A stretch of 29,519 bases of DNA from Bacteroidales bacterium UBA3868 (lineage in GTDB: Bacteria > Bacteroidota > Bacteroidia > Bacteroidales > WCHB1-69): NCBI GenBank assembly GCA_002392325.1, contig DGGS01000013.1, forward strand, positions 1-29,519, read 5' to 3'. Shown one piece after another: positions 16,389 through 23,774 of this stretch. Every line of letters begins with the position of its first letter. Within the stretch, counting starts at the first letter, position 1. The translations under genes were made by a program, and so were the position numbers. Under the pieces are notes generated by a model that worked only from the letters and a program-made list of their open reading frames with translations, was not told where the DNA came from and ran no database searches.

Positions 16389-17264
16389 ATGAAAACAGAT
16401 TTGAATTTGTCCCCCATGAAACAAGGCGAGATCATTATGTACCAGCCGGATGATAGCATCAGGTTGGAAGTTCGTATGGAAGAAGAGACGGTGTGGCTGA
16501 ACCTTAATCAAATGTCCCTATTATTCGGAAGGGATAAATCGGTCATTTCAAGACATATACGAAATGTTTATATCGAGGGGGAATTGCTACGCGAATCAAC
16601 TGTTGCAAATTTTGCAACAGTTCATGATGAAAATGGCCGACGAGTATCCCGGAACATTGAATACTACAATTTAGATGTTATTATATCCGTCGGATATCGG
16701 GTCAAAAGCATCCAGGGAACGCGTTTTCGCCAGTGGGCAAATTCCGTACTGAAGGAATACCTGCTTCGCGGATATGCTATAAACCAGCGATTCGAACGGT
16801 TGGAGCGGAGAGTGACCGAACATGATGCGGTTTTGTCGGAGCACTCCAACAAACTGGAATTCTTCGTGCGTGCGGCCCTGCCACCCAAAGAGGGCATTTT
16901 TTACGATGGCCAAATATTCGATGCGTACGCCTTCGCGTCCGAACTGATCAAGTCGGCGAGACAAAGGATTGTCCTGGTTGACAATTACATTGACGAATCA
17001 GTACTGCTAATGCTGGCAAAGCGCAATGAGGGTGTTACGGCGGAGATTGTTACCAGACAAACAAACGGGACGCTGGCGTTGGATATTGACCGTCACAACC
17101 GCCAGTATCCTCCCATTACCATCCGCAAAAGCGCCCGCTATCACGACCGATTCCTAATCGTTGATGACATAGTCTATCACATCGGTGCATCATTGAAAGA
17201 TCTCGGCAAGAAACTGTTCGCTTTCAGCAAGATGGAAATCATGACTACGGACATCGGATTATAA
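16389..17264 (+). CDS. RhuM/Fic-associated family protein with PLD-like C-terminal domain
   Basis: 291 residues. The N-terminal part (about 20-130) matches the RhuM virulence-protein family: VRMEEETVWLNLNQMSLLFGRDKSVISRHIRN, a helix-turn-helix-like segment, then NIEYYNLDVIISVGYRVKS and FRQWANSVLKEYLLRGYAIN. A predicted helical linker (about 130-160) leads to a second domain (about 165-285). That domain has RIVLVDNYIDESVLLML and YHDRFLIVDD (His252) followed by IGASLKDLGKK, resembling one half of a phospholipase D-like HKD fold. RhuM genes often occur in genomic islands and with restriction or defence genes; their biochemical role is not established. Here it is flanked by housekeeping genes with no visible island border. 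The ATG 30 bp after the promoter box was chosen; ATGs at 16416 and 16437 are alternatives. Confidence 0.82.
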   Translation: MKTDLNLSPMKQGEIIMYQPDDSIRLEVRMEEETVWLNLNQMSLLFGRDKSVISRHIRNVYIEGELLRESTVANFATVHDENGRRVSRNIEYYNLDVIISVGYRVKSIQGTRFRQWANSVLKEYLLRGYAINQRFERLERRVTEHDAVLSEHSNKLEFFVRAALPPKEGIFYDGQIFDAYAFASELIKSARQRIVLVDNYIDESVLLMLAKRNEGVTAEIVTRQTNGTLALDIDRHNRQYPPITIRKSARYHDRFLIVDDIVYHIGASLKDLGKKLFAFSKMEIMTTDIGL

Positions 17265-17292
17265 ATCAATAACAATCAAAAACTTTTATCAA

Positions 17293-18330
17293 ATGAAAAC
17301 AAAACAAATTCTCACGCTTTGTATGCTGCTATGCGCATCGTGCGTGCATGCCCAAAAGCAAAACGACTCGCTAATCGTCGCCTTTTACAATGTGGAAAAC
17401 CTGTTCCACCCCTCCGACGACTCGCTTACGCGCGATGAAGACTTCACCCCCACAGGTGCTTACCATTGGTCGTATGGCAAGTACTACAAGAAGATTGCCA
17501 ATGTGGCCAAGGTGTTCATCGCCATGGGGCAGGGCAGTCCTCCGGCGGTTATCGGACTCGCCGAAATCGAGAATGAGCGAGTGCTCAAAGATCTCTGCCA
17601 CCGCTCACCCCTCAAAACTTACGGCTACCGCTTTGTGCACCACGACTCACCCGACCGCCGTGGCGTCGATGTGGCCCTGCTCTATCGCGACAGCATGGTG
17701 TCCATCCTGCGTGAACATAAAGTGCCCATCGTATTTCCCTTTGAACCCCAAACCCGCAACCGCGACTTGCTCTACGCGCTCGTCAAATTTCCTTGCGGCG
17801 ATTCCATTCACATCATCGTCAACCACTGGACCTCGCGCTTCGGTGGCTATGCGGCCACTATACCCAAACGCAACTATTACGCCGATGTGGCCCGCCAATT
17901 GGTGGATTCAGTGCTGTCTGAAAATGCCAGCGCCAATATTCTGCTCATGGGCGATTTCAACGACTACGCCACCGATGAGAGTATGGAGAAACATCTCCGT
18001 GCCAAAAAATATAGCCCTGACAACATGGAGGACACGCTTTTTAATTTGATGTATCATTTTGTGAATCAGAACAATGTCGGCTCTCACAAGCATGAGGATT
18101 TTTGGGGATGCTTGGATCAGATGATTGTCTCCCATTCACTCTTACTTGATGAAAACTGTCTTCATATTGCCCAACATCAACCTCATATCTTTCAAGCCCC
18201 CTTTCTGTTGGTTCCGGATGAGAAATATGGGGGCGTGAAAACCTTCCGCACCTTCCTGGGCCCTCGCTATATCGGCGGCTACGCCGACCATCTGCCCGTG
18301 TATATCTTGCTGGAAGATGTTGAAAATTAA
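17293..18330 (+). CDS. Exported endonuclease/exonuclease/phosphatase (EEP) family protein
   Basis: 345 residues. A signal peptide (QILTLCMLLCASCVHA, cleavage near HAQ at about 20-21) precedes an EEP fold. Conserved metal and catalytic positions are visible in order: YNVENLF (N33), GLAEIEN (E91), NHWTSR (N177, H178), GDFND at 220-224, and the terminal YADHLPVYI His. EEP proteins cut phosphodiesters in DNA, RNA or phosphoinositides; the substrate here is unknown, and the signal peptide places it in the periplasm or outside. Related Bacteroidales proteins are usually annotated as endonuclease/exonuclease/phosphatase family. It starts 28 bp after the RhuM gene on the same strand and may be co-transcribed, though a functional link is not shown. 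Confidence 0.9.
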   Translation: MKTKQILTLCMLLCASCVHAQKQNDSLIVAFYNVENLFHPSDDSLTRDEDFTPTGAYHWSYGKYYKKIANVAKVFIAMGQGSPPAVIGLAEIENERVLKDLCHRSPLKTYGYRFVHHDSPDRRGVDVALLYRDSMVSILREHKVPIVFPFEPQTRNRDLLYALVKFPCGDSIHIIVNHWTSRFGGYAATIPKRNYYADVARQLVDSVLSENASANILLMGDFNDYATDESMEKHLRAKKYSPDNMEDTLFNLMYHFVNQNNVGSHKHEDFWGCLDQMIVSHSLLLDENCLHIAQHQPHIFQAPFLLVPDEKYGGVKTFRTFLGPRYIGGYADHLPVYILLEDVEN

Positions 18331-18390
18331 AAGGAGGATGTCTGTTGAAAAACTAATACACTGAAATCCGGATGAGTGCTGAAAAAAATA

Positions 18391-18648
18391 GGAAATGATA
18401 TAGCAGTTGACCTGGTTAATAATAGATTCCGCTCACGCTTGCGCGTCTCGCGGAATGGTGCGCTACCACTCAGGTAAAGGAGGGAAAGATGGGCGGCAGA
18501 AAGTTGGTGCTGTGTTTGGAATGCCCTCTAATGCGCCCATCTTTCCCAAAAATACTTCAGTGCGAGCACCATTCCGCCGTGAACATAGTGAACGGCGGAA
18601 TCCAAATCAATAGACCAATTATGTTGGGTCAACTTCTATATCATTGCC
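18391..18648. repeat. Fold-back repeat element, long copy
   Basis: 258 bp bounded by 23-bp terminal inverted repeats (18391-18413 and 18626-18648, 20 of 23 positions matching). The two halves keep pairing inward. GCGGAATGGTGC occurs in the left arm, and the right arm carries its near complement. A perfect 14-bp stem joins 18482-18495 (GGGAAAGATGGGCG) with 18534-18547, leaving a 38-nt loop. A second perfect hairpin lies within the right arm (TTCCGCCGT ... ACGGCGGAA). No transposase-like frame is present. It begins 60 bp after the EEP gene stop, between convergent genes, like the copy at 8120-8263. The rest of this gene-free gap (18331-18390, 18649-18773) shows nothing I recognise. Confidence 0.8.
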
Positions 18649-18773
18649 AAATTAATTCTGAAATTGCAATACCCCACCTGAAAAATCTTGCTCAAAAGTA
18701 CATTGGTATATCGAATTCATATGGATTTTTAACAGACATACGCAATGCTTTGGGTATTGGTGAAAAAGCGGTC

Positions 18774-19349
18774 CTATAGTATCACCCCATAAACCAAGAA
18801 CCCCACAACTCCACTCAGCAGAATCAGCAAAATAGGACTGGCCTTGAACTTGAGGGAGGCAAGAAAAACGATGGCGAAAATGGCGATGCTAATCCAAAGT
18901 TGCGGTGACGCGTTGCCGAAAGTCTCCGGTGTGGCGAGCAGCAGGGCGGCAGCGGCAATCAAACCCACAATGGCTAACCGAAGCAATGACATGACATCCG
19001 TAACGACGCGGTTGTCTTTGTGCTTCAAAAGCAACCTGCTGACTATCAGCATTAAAATGACGGGGATGAGGATGACGGCAAACGAGGCGAGGAGCGCCCC
19101 CACGATGCCGAGACCTTCCGAATAGCCGGCGTTGACAATGGCGGTGTAGCCCGTGTAGGTGGCCGTGTTGATACCCACAGGTCCTGGCGTGATTTGCGAG
19201 GTGGCCACAATGTCGGTAAATTCCTGTGCGGAAAGCCATCCCTGCTTTTCCACGACTTCGTTCTGGATCAAAGCAATGGTGGCCAACCCACCGCCAAAGC
19301 TGAAAATGCCGATTTTCAAGAAAATAAGGAACAATCGTAAGAATATCAT
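18774..19349 (-). CDS. chrA: Chromate transporter, short-chain ChrA subunit (second gene of pair)
   Basis: 191 residues from the ATG at 19347-19349. It has about five or six hydrophobic helices and the CHR signature: FLKIGIFSFGGGLATIALIQNEVV near the start, then ATSQITPGPVGINTATYTGY. CHR proteins export chromate or move sulfate-like anions. Long forms carry two such domains; this is one half of a split pair with the gene upstream. A longer open frame starts 24 codons earlier but would overlap the upstream gene by about 75 nt; the chosen ATG gives the usual 4-nt ATGA overlap. The protein ends VGFLVYGVIL. Confidence 0.9.
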   Translation of the reverse strand: MIFLRLFLIFLKIGIFSFGGGLATIALIQNEVVEKQGWLSAQEFTDIVATSQITPGPVGINTATYTGYTAIVNAGYSEGLGIVGALLASFAVILIPVILMLIVSRLLLKHKDNRVVTDVMSLLRLAIVGLIAAAALLLATPETFGNASPQLWISIAIFAIVFLASLKFKASPILLILLSGVVGFLVYGVIL

Positions 19350-19897
19350 GCCTCGCCCTCCTTTCTCTTCTTCCATATACTGTAGAGAACACCTCCAATT
19401 ATGGTGGTTGCGATAATCCACACTGGCGATACCCCCAGCAGGTAAATCAAAAGCATGGCCAATAACGGAATCCAGCAGTTGCGCCAGCTGATTTTGGCAG
19501 TTTTGGCCATGTTGAAGACGGGAGCTGCAATCAGGGCCACCACGGCAGGTCGTATGCCCTTGAAAATGGCCTCAAAAGCAGCATTTCCTTTCAAAAAACG
19601 GAAGCAGGTGGCAAATCCTAAGATGATGAGAATGGGTATGGCAATGTTGCCGATGATGGAAACCAATACCCCTTTGTGTCCGCGCAACTTGTACCCTACA
19701 GTAGTTGCCATGTTGACAGCGAAGATGCCCGGCATGGCTTGCGAAACAACCATGATGTCCATAAACTCCTCGCGGTCTATCCATTTCCGCCGGTCCACAA
19801 TCTCCTTCTCCATCAGCGGTATCATGGCGTATCCGCCACCTATGGTGAAGGTGCCGATTTTAAAAAAGGACCAGAATAATTCGTACAGTTTGGGCAT
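19346..19897 (-). CDS. chrA: Chromate transporter, short-chain ChrA subunit (first gene of pair)
   Basis: 183 residues, about five or six hydrophobic helices. The CHR signature reads FFKIGTFTIGGGYAMIPLMEKEIV followed by VVSQAMPGIFAVNMATTVGY, with AMPG in place of the ITPG of its partner. It overlaps the second subunit gene by 4 nt, as expected for a two-gene short-chain CHR that works as a heterodimer. Actual substrate (chromate, sulfate or another anion) is not shown by sequence. It is transcribed divergently from the COG2509 flavoprotein gene out of a palindromic double promoter, with a leader of only about 11 nt. Confidence 0.9.
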   Translation of the reverse strand: MPKLYELFWSFFKIGTFTIGGGYAMIPLMEKEIVDRRKWIDREEFMDIMVVSQAMPGIFAVNMATTVGYKLRGHKGVLVSIIGNIAIPILIILGFATCFRFLKGNAAFEAIFKGIRPAVVALIAAPVFNMAKTAKISWRNCWIPLLAMLLIYLLGVSPVWIIATTIIGGVLYSIWKKRKEGEA

Positions 19898-19911
19898 GTT
19901 TATTTAAGTGC

Positions 19912-19934
19912 GTGCAAAAATACTATTTTTGCAC
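19912..19934. promoter_or_regulatory. Palindromic divergent promoter (chrA pair and COG2509 flavoprotein)
   Basis: A 23-bp inverted repeat with one central base; the half-site reads GTGCAAAAATA. It places a TATTTTTG box on the plus strand (19924-19931, 20 bp before the flavoprotein ATG) and another on the minus strand (19915-19922, 17 bp before the chrA ATG). The two -7 boxes are one base apart, so the promoters should be mutually exclusive unless a regulator favours one. Confidence 0.6.
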
Positions 19935-19951
19935 CGAAAATAACACTTGAT

Positions 19952-21508
19952 ATGAAACTGAAACTCACCAATATCCGTATCCCCGTTTCGGCTAACCCGA
20001 ATGTGAAAAACGCTGTGTGCCAGCAATTTCATATCCGACACGAGGATGTTCAAGATTTTAAAATCGTGCGCCAGGCCATTGACGCCCGTAAGAAAAACAA
20101 GGTGATGTTCGACTATCAAGTGGCGGTCACCCTGCCCGACAATTACAAATCATTGTTGGAAAAAGACGGCGTATCCGAATACAAAGAGCCAGTGCAACTT
20201 CAATATCCCGAATGGAAAGACGACCTCCGCCCCGTGGTGGTCGGTTTCGGGCCATCCGGCATGTTCGCCGCCCTGTATCTGGCGCGCTGCCATGCCAAAC
20301 CCATCATTTTGGAGCGTGGCGGCAAAATCGAGGATCGCAAGCGCGCGGTGGCCGATTTTCTCTACACGAAAACGCTCAATCCCAATTCCAATGTGCAGTT
20401 CGGGGAGGGGGGTGCTGGTACTTTCTCCGACGGTAAACTCAACACCAATGTGCACAGCGAATACAACGATTTTGTGCTGCAGGAGTTCTACAAGCATGGA
20501 GCGCATGAGGATGTGACTTATATGCAGAACCCGCATGTGGGAACCGACTATTTGGAAAAAGTGGTGCGCAACATCCGTCTTGAAATCGAATCGTTAGGTG
20601 GTGAGTTCCATTTCAACACCGTTTTCACGGATTTCAAGAAGCAGGATGAGGTGCTTGAGCTGTTTTGTGAACCTGCATTGAAAATCAAGACGCATCATGT
20701 GTTGCTCGGTTTGGGTCACTCGGCCCGCGATACCATCAAACGATTGTATGAGCGTGGCATGGAGATGGAGGCGAAACCCTTCTCCATGGGTGTGCGCATC
20801 GAGCACCAGCAACGGCGCATCAACCGGATGCAGTACGGCGATGCCGCGCGCATTCTCCCGCCCGCTTCCTACAAGGGAGTGGTGCACTTGGAAGACAGGA
20901 GCGTATATACGTTCTGTATGTGCCCCGGAGGCACAGTCATGGCTTCAACCAACGATCCGGAAACGATTGTAACCAACGGTATGAGCGAGCGCAACCGCGA
21001 CAAGGCCAACTCCAACAGCGCACTGTTGGTCAATGTGAACCCTGACGACTATCTGAAAGACAACCCGTTGGACGGACTGGACTATCAAGAGAAATACGAA
21101 CGGCTGGCCTTCCAGGTGGCGGGCGACTACCGCGCGCCGGGCAATCTGGTGGGTGAGTTTCTGCAAGGCAAGGTGGCGGAAAGATACCGTAGCGTGAAGC
21201 CCTCGTATCCCCATGGGGTCTGTTTCTGCGACCTTCACCGCTGCCTCCCCGACTATGTGGTGGACTCCCTAAAGAAGGCGTTGCCGCTCTTCGACCGCAA
21301 GATGCCCGGCTTTGCCGACCCTGACGCGGTGCTCACGGGCGTGGAAACGCGCTCCTCCTCTCCCGTGCGTATGGTGCGCGGCGACGACAGGATGTGCTCT
21401 GTAAAAGGCATCTATCCCATCGGTGAAGGTGCCGGTTACGCGGGAGGCATCATGAGTGCCGCCATCGATGGATTGAAGACGGCAATATTTTTATCGTTTC
21501 AACAATAA
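19952..21508 (+). CDS. FAD-dependent dehydrogenase, COG2509 family
   Basis: 518 residues. An N-terminal region of about 90 residues (a small alpha-beta domain, with HIRHEDVQDFKIVRQAIDARKK) precedes a FAD-binding fold. The dinucleotide motif VVVGFGPSGMFAALYLA has its Gly cluster at 98-103, ending in the ribose-binding Glu of IILERGG. VQFGEGGAGTFSDGKLNT, VLLGLGHSARDT and, near the C-terminus, GVETRSSSPVRMVR and YPIGEGAGYAGGIMSAAIDGLKTA are hallmarks of this widespread uncharacterised flavoprotein family. Its substrate is unknown. GEGAGYAGG is the second FAD contact. It is cytosolic, monocistronic and divergent from the chromate transporter genes. There is a 13-bp gap to the convergent lipoprotein gene, with no terminator seen. 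Confidence 0.93.
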   Translation: MKLKLTNIRIPVSANPNVKNAVCQQFHIRHEDVQDFKIVRQAIDARKKNKVMFDYQVAVTLPDNYKSLLEKDGVSEYKEPVQLQYPEWKDDLRPVVVGFGPSGMFAALYLARCHAKPIILERGGKIEDRKRAVADFLYTKTLNPNSNVQFGEGGAGTFSDGKLNTNVHSEYNDFVLQEFYKHGAHEDVTYMQNPHVGTDYLEKVVRNIRLEIESLGGEFHFNTVFTDFKKQDEVLELFCEPALKIKTHHVLLGLGHSARDTIKRLYERGMEMEAKPFSMGVRIEHQQRRINRMQYGDAARILPPASYKGVVHLEDRSVYTFCMCPGGTVMASTNDPETIVTNGMSERNRDKANSNSALLVNVNPDDYLKDNPLDGLDYQEKYERLAFQVAGDYRAPGNLVGEFLQGKVAERYRSVKPSYPHGVCFCDLHRCLPDYVVDSLKKALPLFDRKMPGFADPDAVLTGVETRSSSPVRMVRGDDRMCSVKGIYPIGEGAGYAGGIMSAAIDGLKTAIFLSFQQ

Positions 21509-21521
21509 ATATAACAGTGTT

Positions 21522-22043
21522 TTACCACCACTGGTATGCCACACTGCTGTCCGGCTTGTAGGGGAATTTGTGAAAATGGTAGGTGTTATTTATAATGACA
21601 CCCTCGCTTGTTTCCCTATATTCATGGAAAGTGGTGTCGTTTAGAATTATAGCGGAATCTAATGAAACATAAGTGTGAAAATCTGGTCCATAATGCCAAA
21701 AACTCCAATATAAATTCCTGTCCTTAACAGTAAACAGTCCCCATGAACCACTGTCCTCTTGTAAAAATTTTTCATCTTCCTTTATCATTTCAATTGTGAT
21801 ATCCTGTATGTTGACAGTGTTGTATGTGTAACCTCTTAAGATTGTGCCATCTTTGTACAAAAAGAAGACATAAGTCCGATTGGTTGTATCCCATTGTGAA
21901 TTTGGATAATAGGTATAATAATAGAAACCATCTGTCCTCAGTTCGTTGCCTAAAAATGGCGTACGGTCGAAAGCAAGGTGTGGTCTTTTACAAGATAAGG
22001 CCAATATAGCAAAAAGAATTATTAGTGTTAGAATTTTTTTCAT
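21522..22043 (-). CDS. Putative lipoprotein, paralogue 1 of a tandem pair
   Basis: 173 residues. The N-terminus (MKKILTLIILFAILALSC) is a type II signal peptide with lipobox LALSC, so mature protein starts at Cys18. The mature part shares with the neighbouring gene the blocks GNELRTDGFYY, FFLYKDG, ILNDTTFxxxxxTSE and, at the very end, KFPYKPDSSVAYQW. It is aromatic-rich (Tyr, Trp, Phe) and predicted to be all beta. I do not recognise a named domain. It starts 16 bp after an orphan coding fragment (22060-22134), exactly as its paralogue does. An immunity-type lipoprotein is one possible reading (see findings), not established. Confidence 0.8.
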   Translation of the reverse strand: MKKILTLIILFAILALSCKRPHLAFDRTPFLGNELRTDGFYYYTYYPNSQWDTTNRTYVFFLYKDGTILRGYTYNTVNIQDITIEMIKEDEKFLQEDSGSWGLFTVKDRNLYWSFWHYGPDFHTYVSLDSAIILNDTTFHEYRETSEGVIINNTYHFHKFPYKPDSSVAYQWW

Positions 22044-22059
22044 AGCCGAGGAATTTTAT

Positions 22060-22134
22060 TTACCATAAGGTGCTCCCATTCCCTGTTCCGAAATACCAAA
22101 ACCAAGTTGGGTCGATGTCCAGAATTTTGAACCA
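22060..22134 (-). pseudogene. Orphan C-terminal coding fragment B (no start codon)
   Basis: 25 codons including stop, encoding WFKILDI ... TWFWYFGTGNG ... LW. The frame is open further upstream but has no ATG and soon runs into the lipoprotein 2 gene in another frame. It is a near copy of fragment A at 22735-22809; of the differences, ACG/ACA, GGT/GGG, ACA/ACC and TTG/TTA are synonymous. This pattern says the frame was once under protein-level selection. It looks like the 3' end of a lost or displaced gene, duplicated with the lipoprotein gene behind it. Confidence 0.55.
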
Positions 22135-22172
22135 GAATGGACAAAAAAAACAGATGGTTAACAATAGTAGAT

Positions 22173-22718
22173 TTACGGAAACCACTGGTATGCCACACTG
22201 CTGTCCGGCTTGTAGGGGAATTTCTGGAAATGGTAAGTGATTTTGTAAGGTGTTTGTTCTGAAGTATAATTAACTTGAACAAACGTAGTGTCGTTCAAAA
22301 TATAGGCAGAGTCTAACGACTTGGTGCTCACACCCAATTCCCATACATGATATAATGTCCAGTAAATGTTGTTGGGGTGGACTTTGAAAAGTCCCCAATT
22401 TATTTCAGTATTATAATTATGAGGGTATTTGGTGTGGTAATCCTGTATCATCTCTGGTGTTATATCATTCACATCTGTCACATGATATGTTCCACCCTCA
22501 AACCAGGAACCGTCCTTATACAGAAAATAGATGAACAAAAGACTGTCATTGGGCAGTGTGTCATCAAAATTGTGATAATATTTGTCGGTATAGTAAAAGC
22601 CGTCGGTGCGCAATTCATTGCCAGTGTATGGGACGCGTTCGAAACACAAAGATGGTTTCTCACAACAAGTTAAGACCAATATGGCAAAAAGGATTAATAT
22701 TGATTGAAGTCTTTTCAT
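22173..22718 (-). CDS. Putative lipoprotein, paralogue 2 of a tandem pair
   Basis: 181 residues from the ATG at 22716-22718, which gives a clean lipoprotein signal (MKRLQSILILFAILVLTC, lipobox LVLTC). The frame is open for 42 more codons upstream, but that extension buries the signal peptide and overlaps fragment A in another frame, so it is rejected. Shared blocks with paralogue 1 are GNELRTDGFYY, YFLYKDG, WGLFKV, SLDSAYILNDTTF and KFPYKPDSSVAYQW. The middle regions differ strongly, with several insertions. Function is unknown. It is the first complete gene downstream of the predicted promoter at 22923-22930. Confidence 0.8.
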   Translation of the reverse strand: MKRLQSILILFAILVLTCCEKPSLCFERVPYTGNELRTDGFYYTDKYYHNFDDTLPNDSLLFIYFLYKDGSWFEGGTYHVTDVNDITPEMIQDYHTKYPHNYNTEINWGLFKVHPNNIYWTLYHVWELGVSTKSLDSAYILNDTTFVQVNYTSEQTPYKITYHFQKFPYKPDSSVAYQWFP

Positions 22719-22734
22719 AGCAGAAGATTTTTTA

Positions 22735-22809
22735 TTACCACAATGTATCCCCATTACCCGTTCCGAAATACCAAAACCAAGTTGATTCGATGTCCAGAAT
22801 TTTGAACCA
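22735..22809 (-). pseudogene. Orphan C-terminal coding fragment A (no start codon)
   Basis: 25 codons including stop, encoding WFKILDI ... TWFWYFGTGNG ... LW, ending 16 bp before the lipoprotein 2 ATG. Upstream the frame stays open for about 40 codons (including HDEWTKGRAK) to an in-frame TAG near 22950, but contains no ATG, GTG or TTG. It is a close copy of fragment B. It is most simply the 3' remnant of a larger protein gene once located directly upstream of the lipoprotein gene. Confidence 0.55.
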
Positions 22810-22922
22810 CTTAGCTCTTCCCTTAGTCCATTCATCATGTGCATATATGTTCTGAAATTGATGTCTAATTCTTTCTGAGTTGATTAATGATAATATTTGC
22901 TGTATGCTAAAAAATATGTTCG

Positions 22923-22930
22923 CAAATATA
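22923..22930 (-). promoter_or_regulatory. Predicted -7 promoter box for the lipoprotein pair
   Basis: The minus strand reads TATATTTG (TAnnTTTG). Transcription from here would run through fragment A before lipoprotein 2, giving a leader of about 200 nt, which is long for this window. Confidence 0.4.
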
Positions 22931-22996
22931 TAAAAATAATTCTACATTAATCCCGTTGGCCATATTTTATGTCATTTTTGAGAACTAAATTTTTAC

Positions 22997-23004
22997 TATC
23001 TTTG
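22997..23004 (+). promoter_or_regulatory. Predicted -7 promoter box for azlCD
   Basis: The plus strand reads TATCTTTG (TAnnTTTG), 29 bp before the azlC ATG. A TTTG at 22977-22980 is a possible -33 element, though 16 bp is slightly short spacing. Confidence 0.5.
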
Positions 23005-23033
23005 CAATCTCAAAATTGAAAAGATAATCATCT

Positions 23034-23774
23034 ATGAATGAGTTTATTAGGGGTATAAAGAAGGGATTTCCCATCTGCTTGGGTTACATTCCCGTCTCTT
23101 TTACCTTCGGATTGATTGCCGTGAAGATGGGCTTCAATCCGTTGGAGGCTACGATTATCTCACTCACCAACATGGCTTCGGCGGGCCAGTTTGCCGGCAT
23201 ACGCCTCATCGAGGGCGGCGCACCTTATATTGAACTGGTAATCACCACTTTTGTCATCAATCTGCGCTATATGCTGATGTCGCTTTCCCTCTCACAGAAA
23301 GTGGCACCGGAGATGCCGTTTTACAAGCGCGCCATCATGGCCTTCTGCATCACCGATGAGGTCTTCGCGCTCGCTTCCATGGAAAAAGACGATGTCAACT
23401 TCCCGTTCTTCGGCGGTTTGATGGCCACCCCGATTTTCGGGTGGACACTCGGCACATGCCTTGGCGCAGTGGCCTCCAGCTTGCTCTCGCCCATGCTCCA
23501 GGGCTGCTTCGGCATCGCCCTCTACTGCATGTTCATCGCTATCATCATCCCGCCAGCCCGTAAGGGTAGGAAAGTGGCCATTGCGGTCATCGTTTCCGCA
23601 TTGCTCTCCTGCCTGTTCAAATATGTGCCCGGCATCAATGTGCTCTCCAAGAGCGGCGGCGGGGGCTGGGCTATTATCATTTCCGCCATCCTCGGTGCCG
23701 CTATCTGCGCCTCTATCAAGGAGGTGAAACGGTTTAGAAGAAGAAATGTTCAGGAAGGAGGTGCCCATGTGTAG
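23034..23774 (+). CDS. azlC: AzlC family branched-chain amino acid exporter, large subunit
   Basis: 246 residues with about six or seven hydrophobic helices. The AzlC pattern is clear: FPICLGYIPVSFTFGLIAVK, then SLTNMASAGQFAGIRLI and VINLRYMLMSLSL, and a conserved AFCITDEVFAL loop. AzlC with the small subunit AzlD (LIV-E family) exports branched-chain amino acids or analogues; the substrate here is inferred by family only. The last codons overlap azlD by 8 nt, indicating coupled translation. It has its own TAnnTTTG promoter and is divergent from the lipoprotein pair. Confidence 0.93.
   Translation: MNEFIRGIKKGFPICLGYIPVSFTFGLIAVKMGFNPLEATIISLTNMASAGQFAGIRLIEGGAPYIELVITTFVINLRYMLMSLSLSQKVAPEMPFYKRAIMAFCITDEVFALASMEKDDVNFPFFGGLMATPIFGWTLGTCLGAVASSLLSPMLQGCFGIALYCMFIAIIIPPARKGRKVAIAVIVSALLSCLFKYVPGINVLSKSGGGGWAIIISAILGAAICASIKEVKRFRRRNVQEGGAHV

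Noticed and set aside
18561..18648. Repeated hairpin units considered as CRISPR or a tRNA-like structure
   Set aside because: Only two distant copies, no regular spacers, and no cloverleaf or conserved T-loop sequence.
18489..18779. Plus-strand open frame of 96 codons through the right half of the fold-back element into the chrA 3' end
   Set aside because: It crosses the inverted-repeat arms, has no recognisable family or promoter, and the part after 18650 (LTDIRNALGIGEKAVL) is too short to claim as a gene remnant.
22719..22844. Upstream extension of lipoprotein 2 (42 codons, starting MHMMNGLREE)
   Set aside because: It would bury the lipoprotein signal peptide and is read out of frame with the conserved orphan fragment A.
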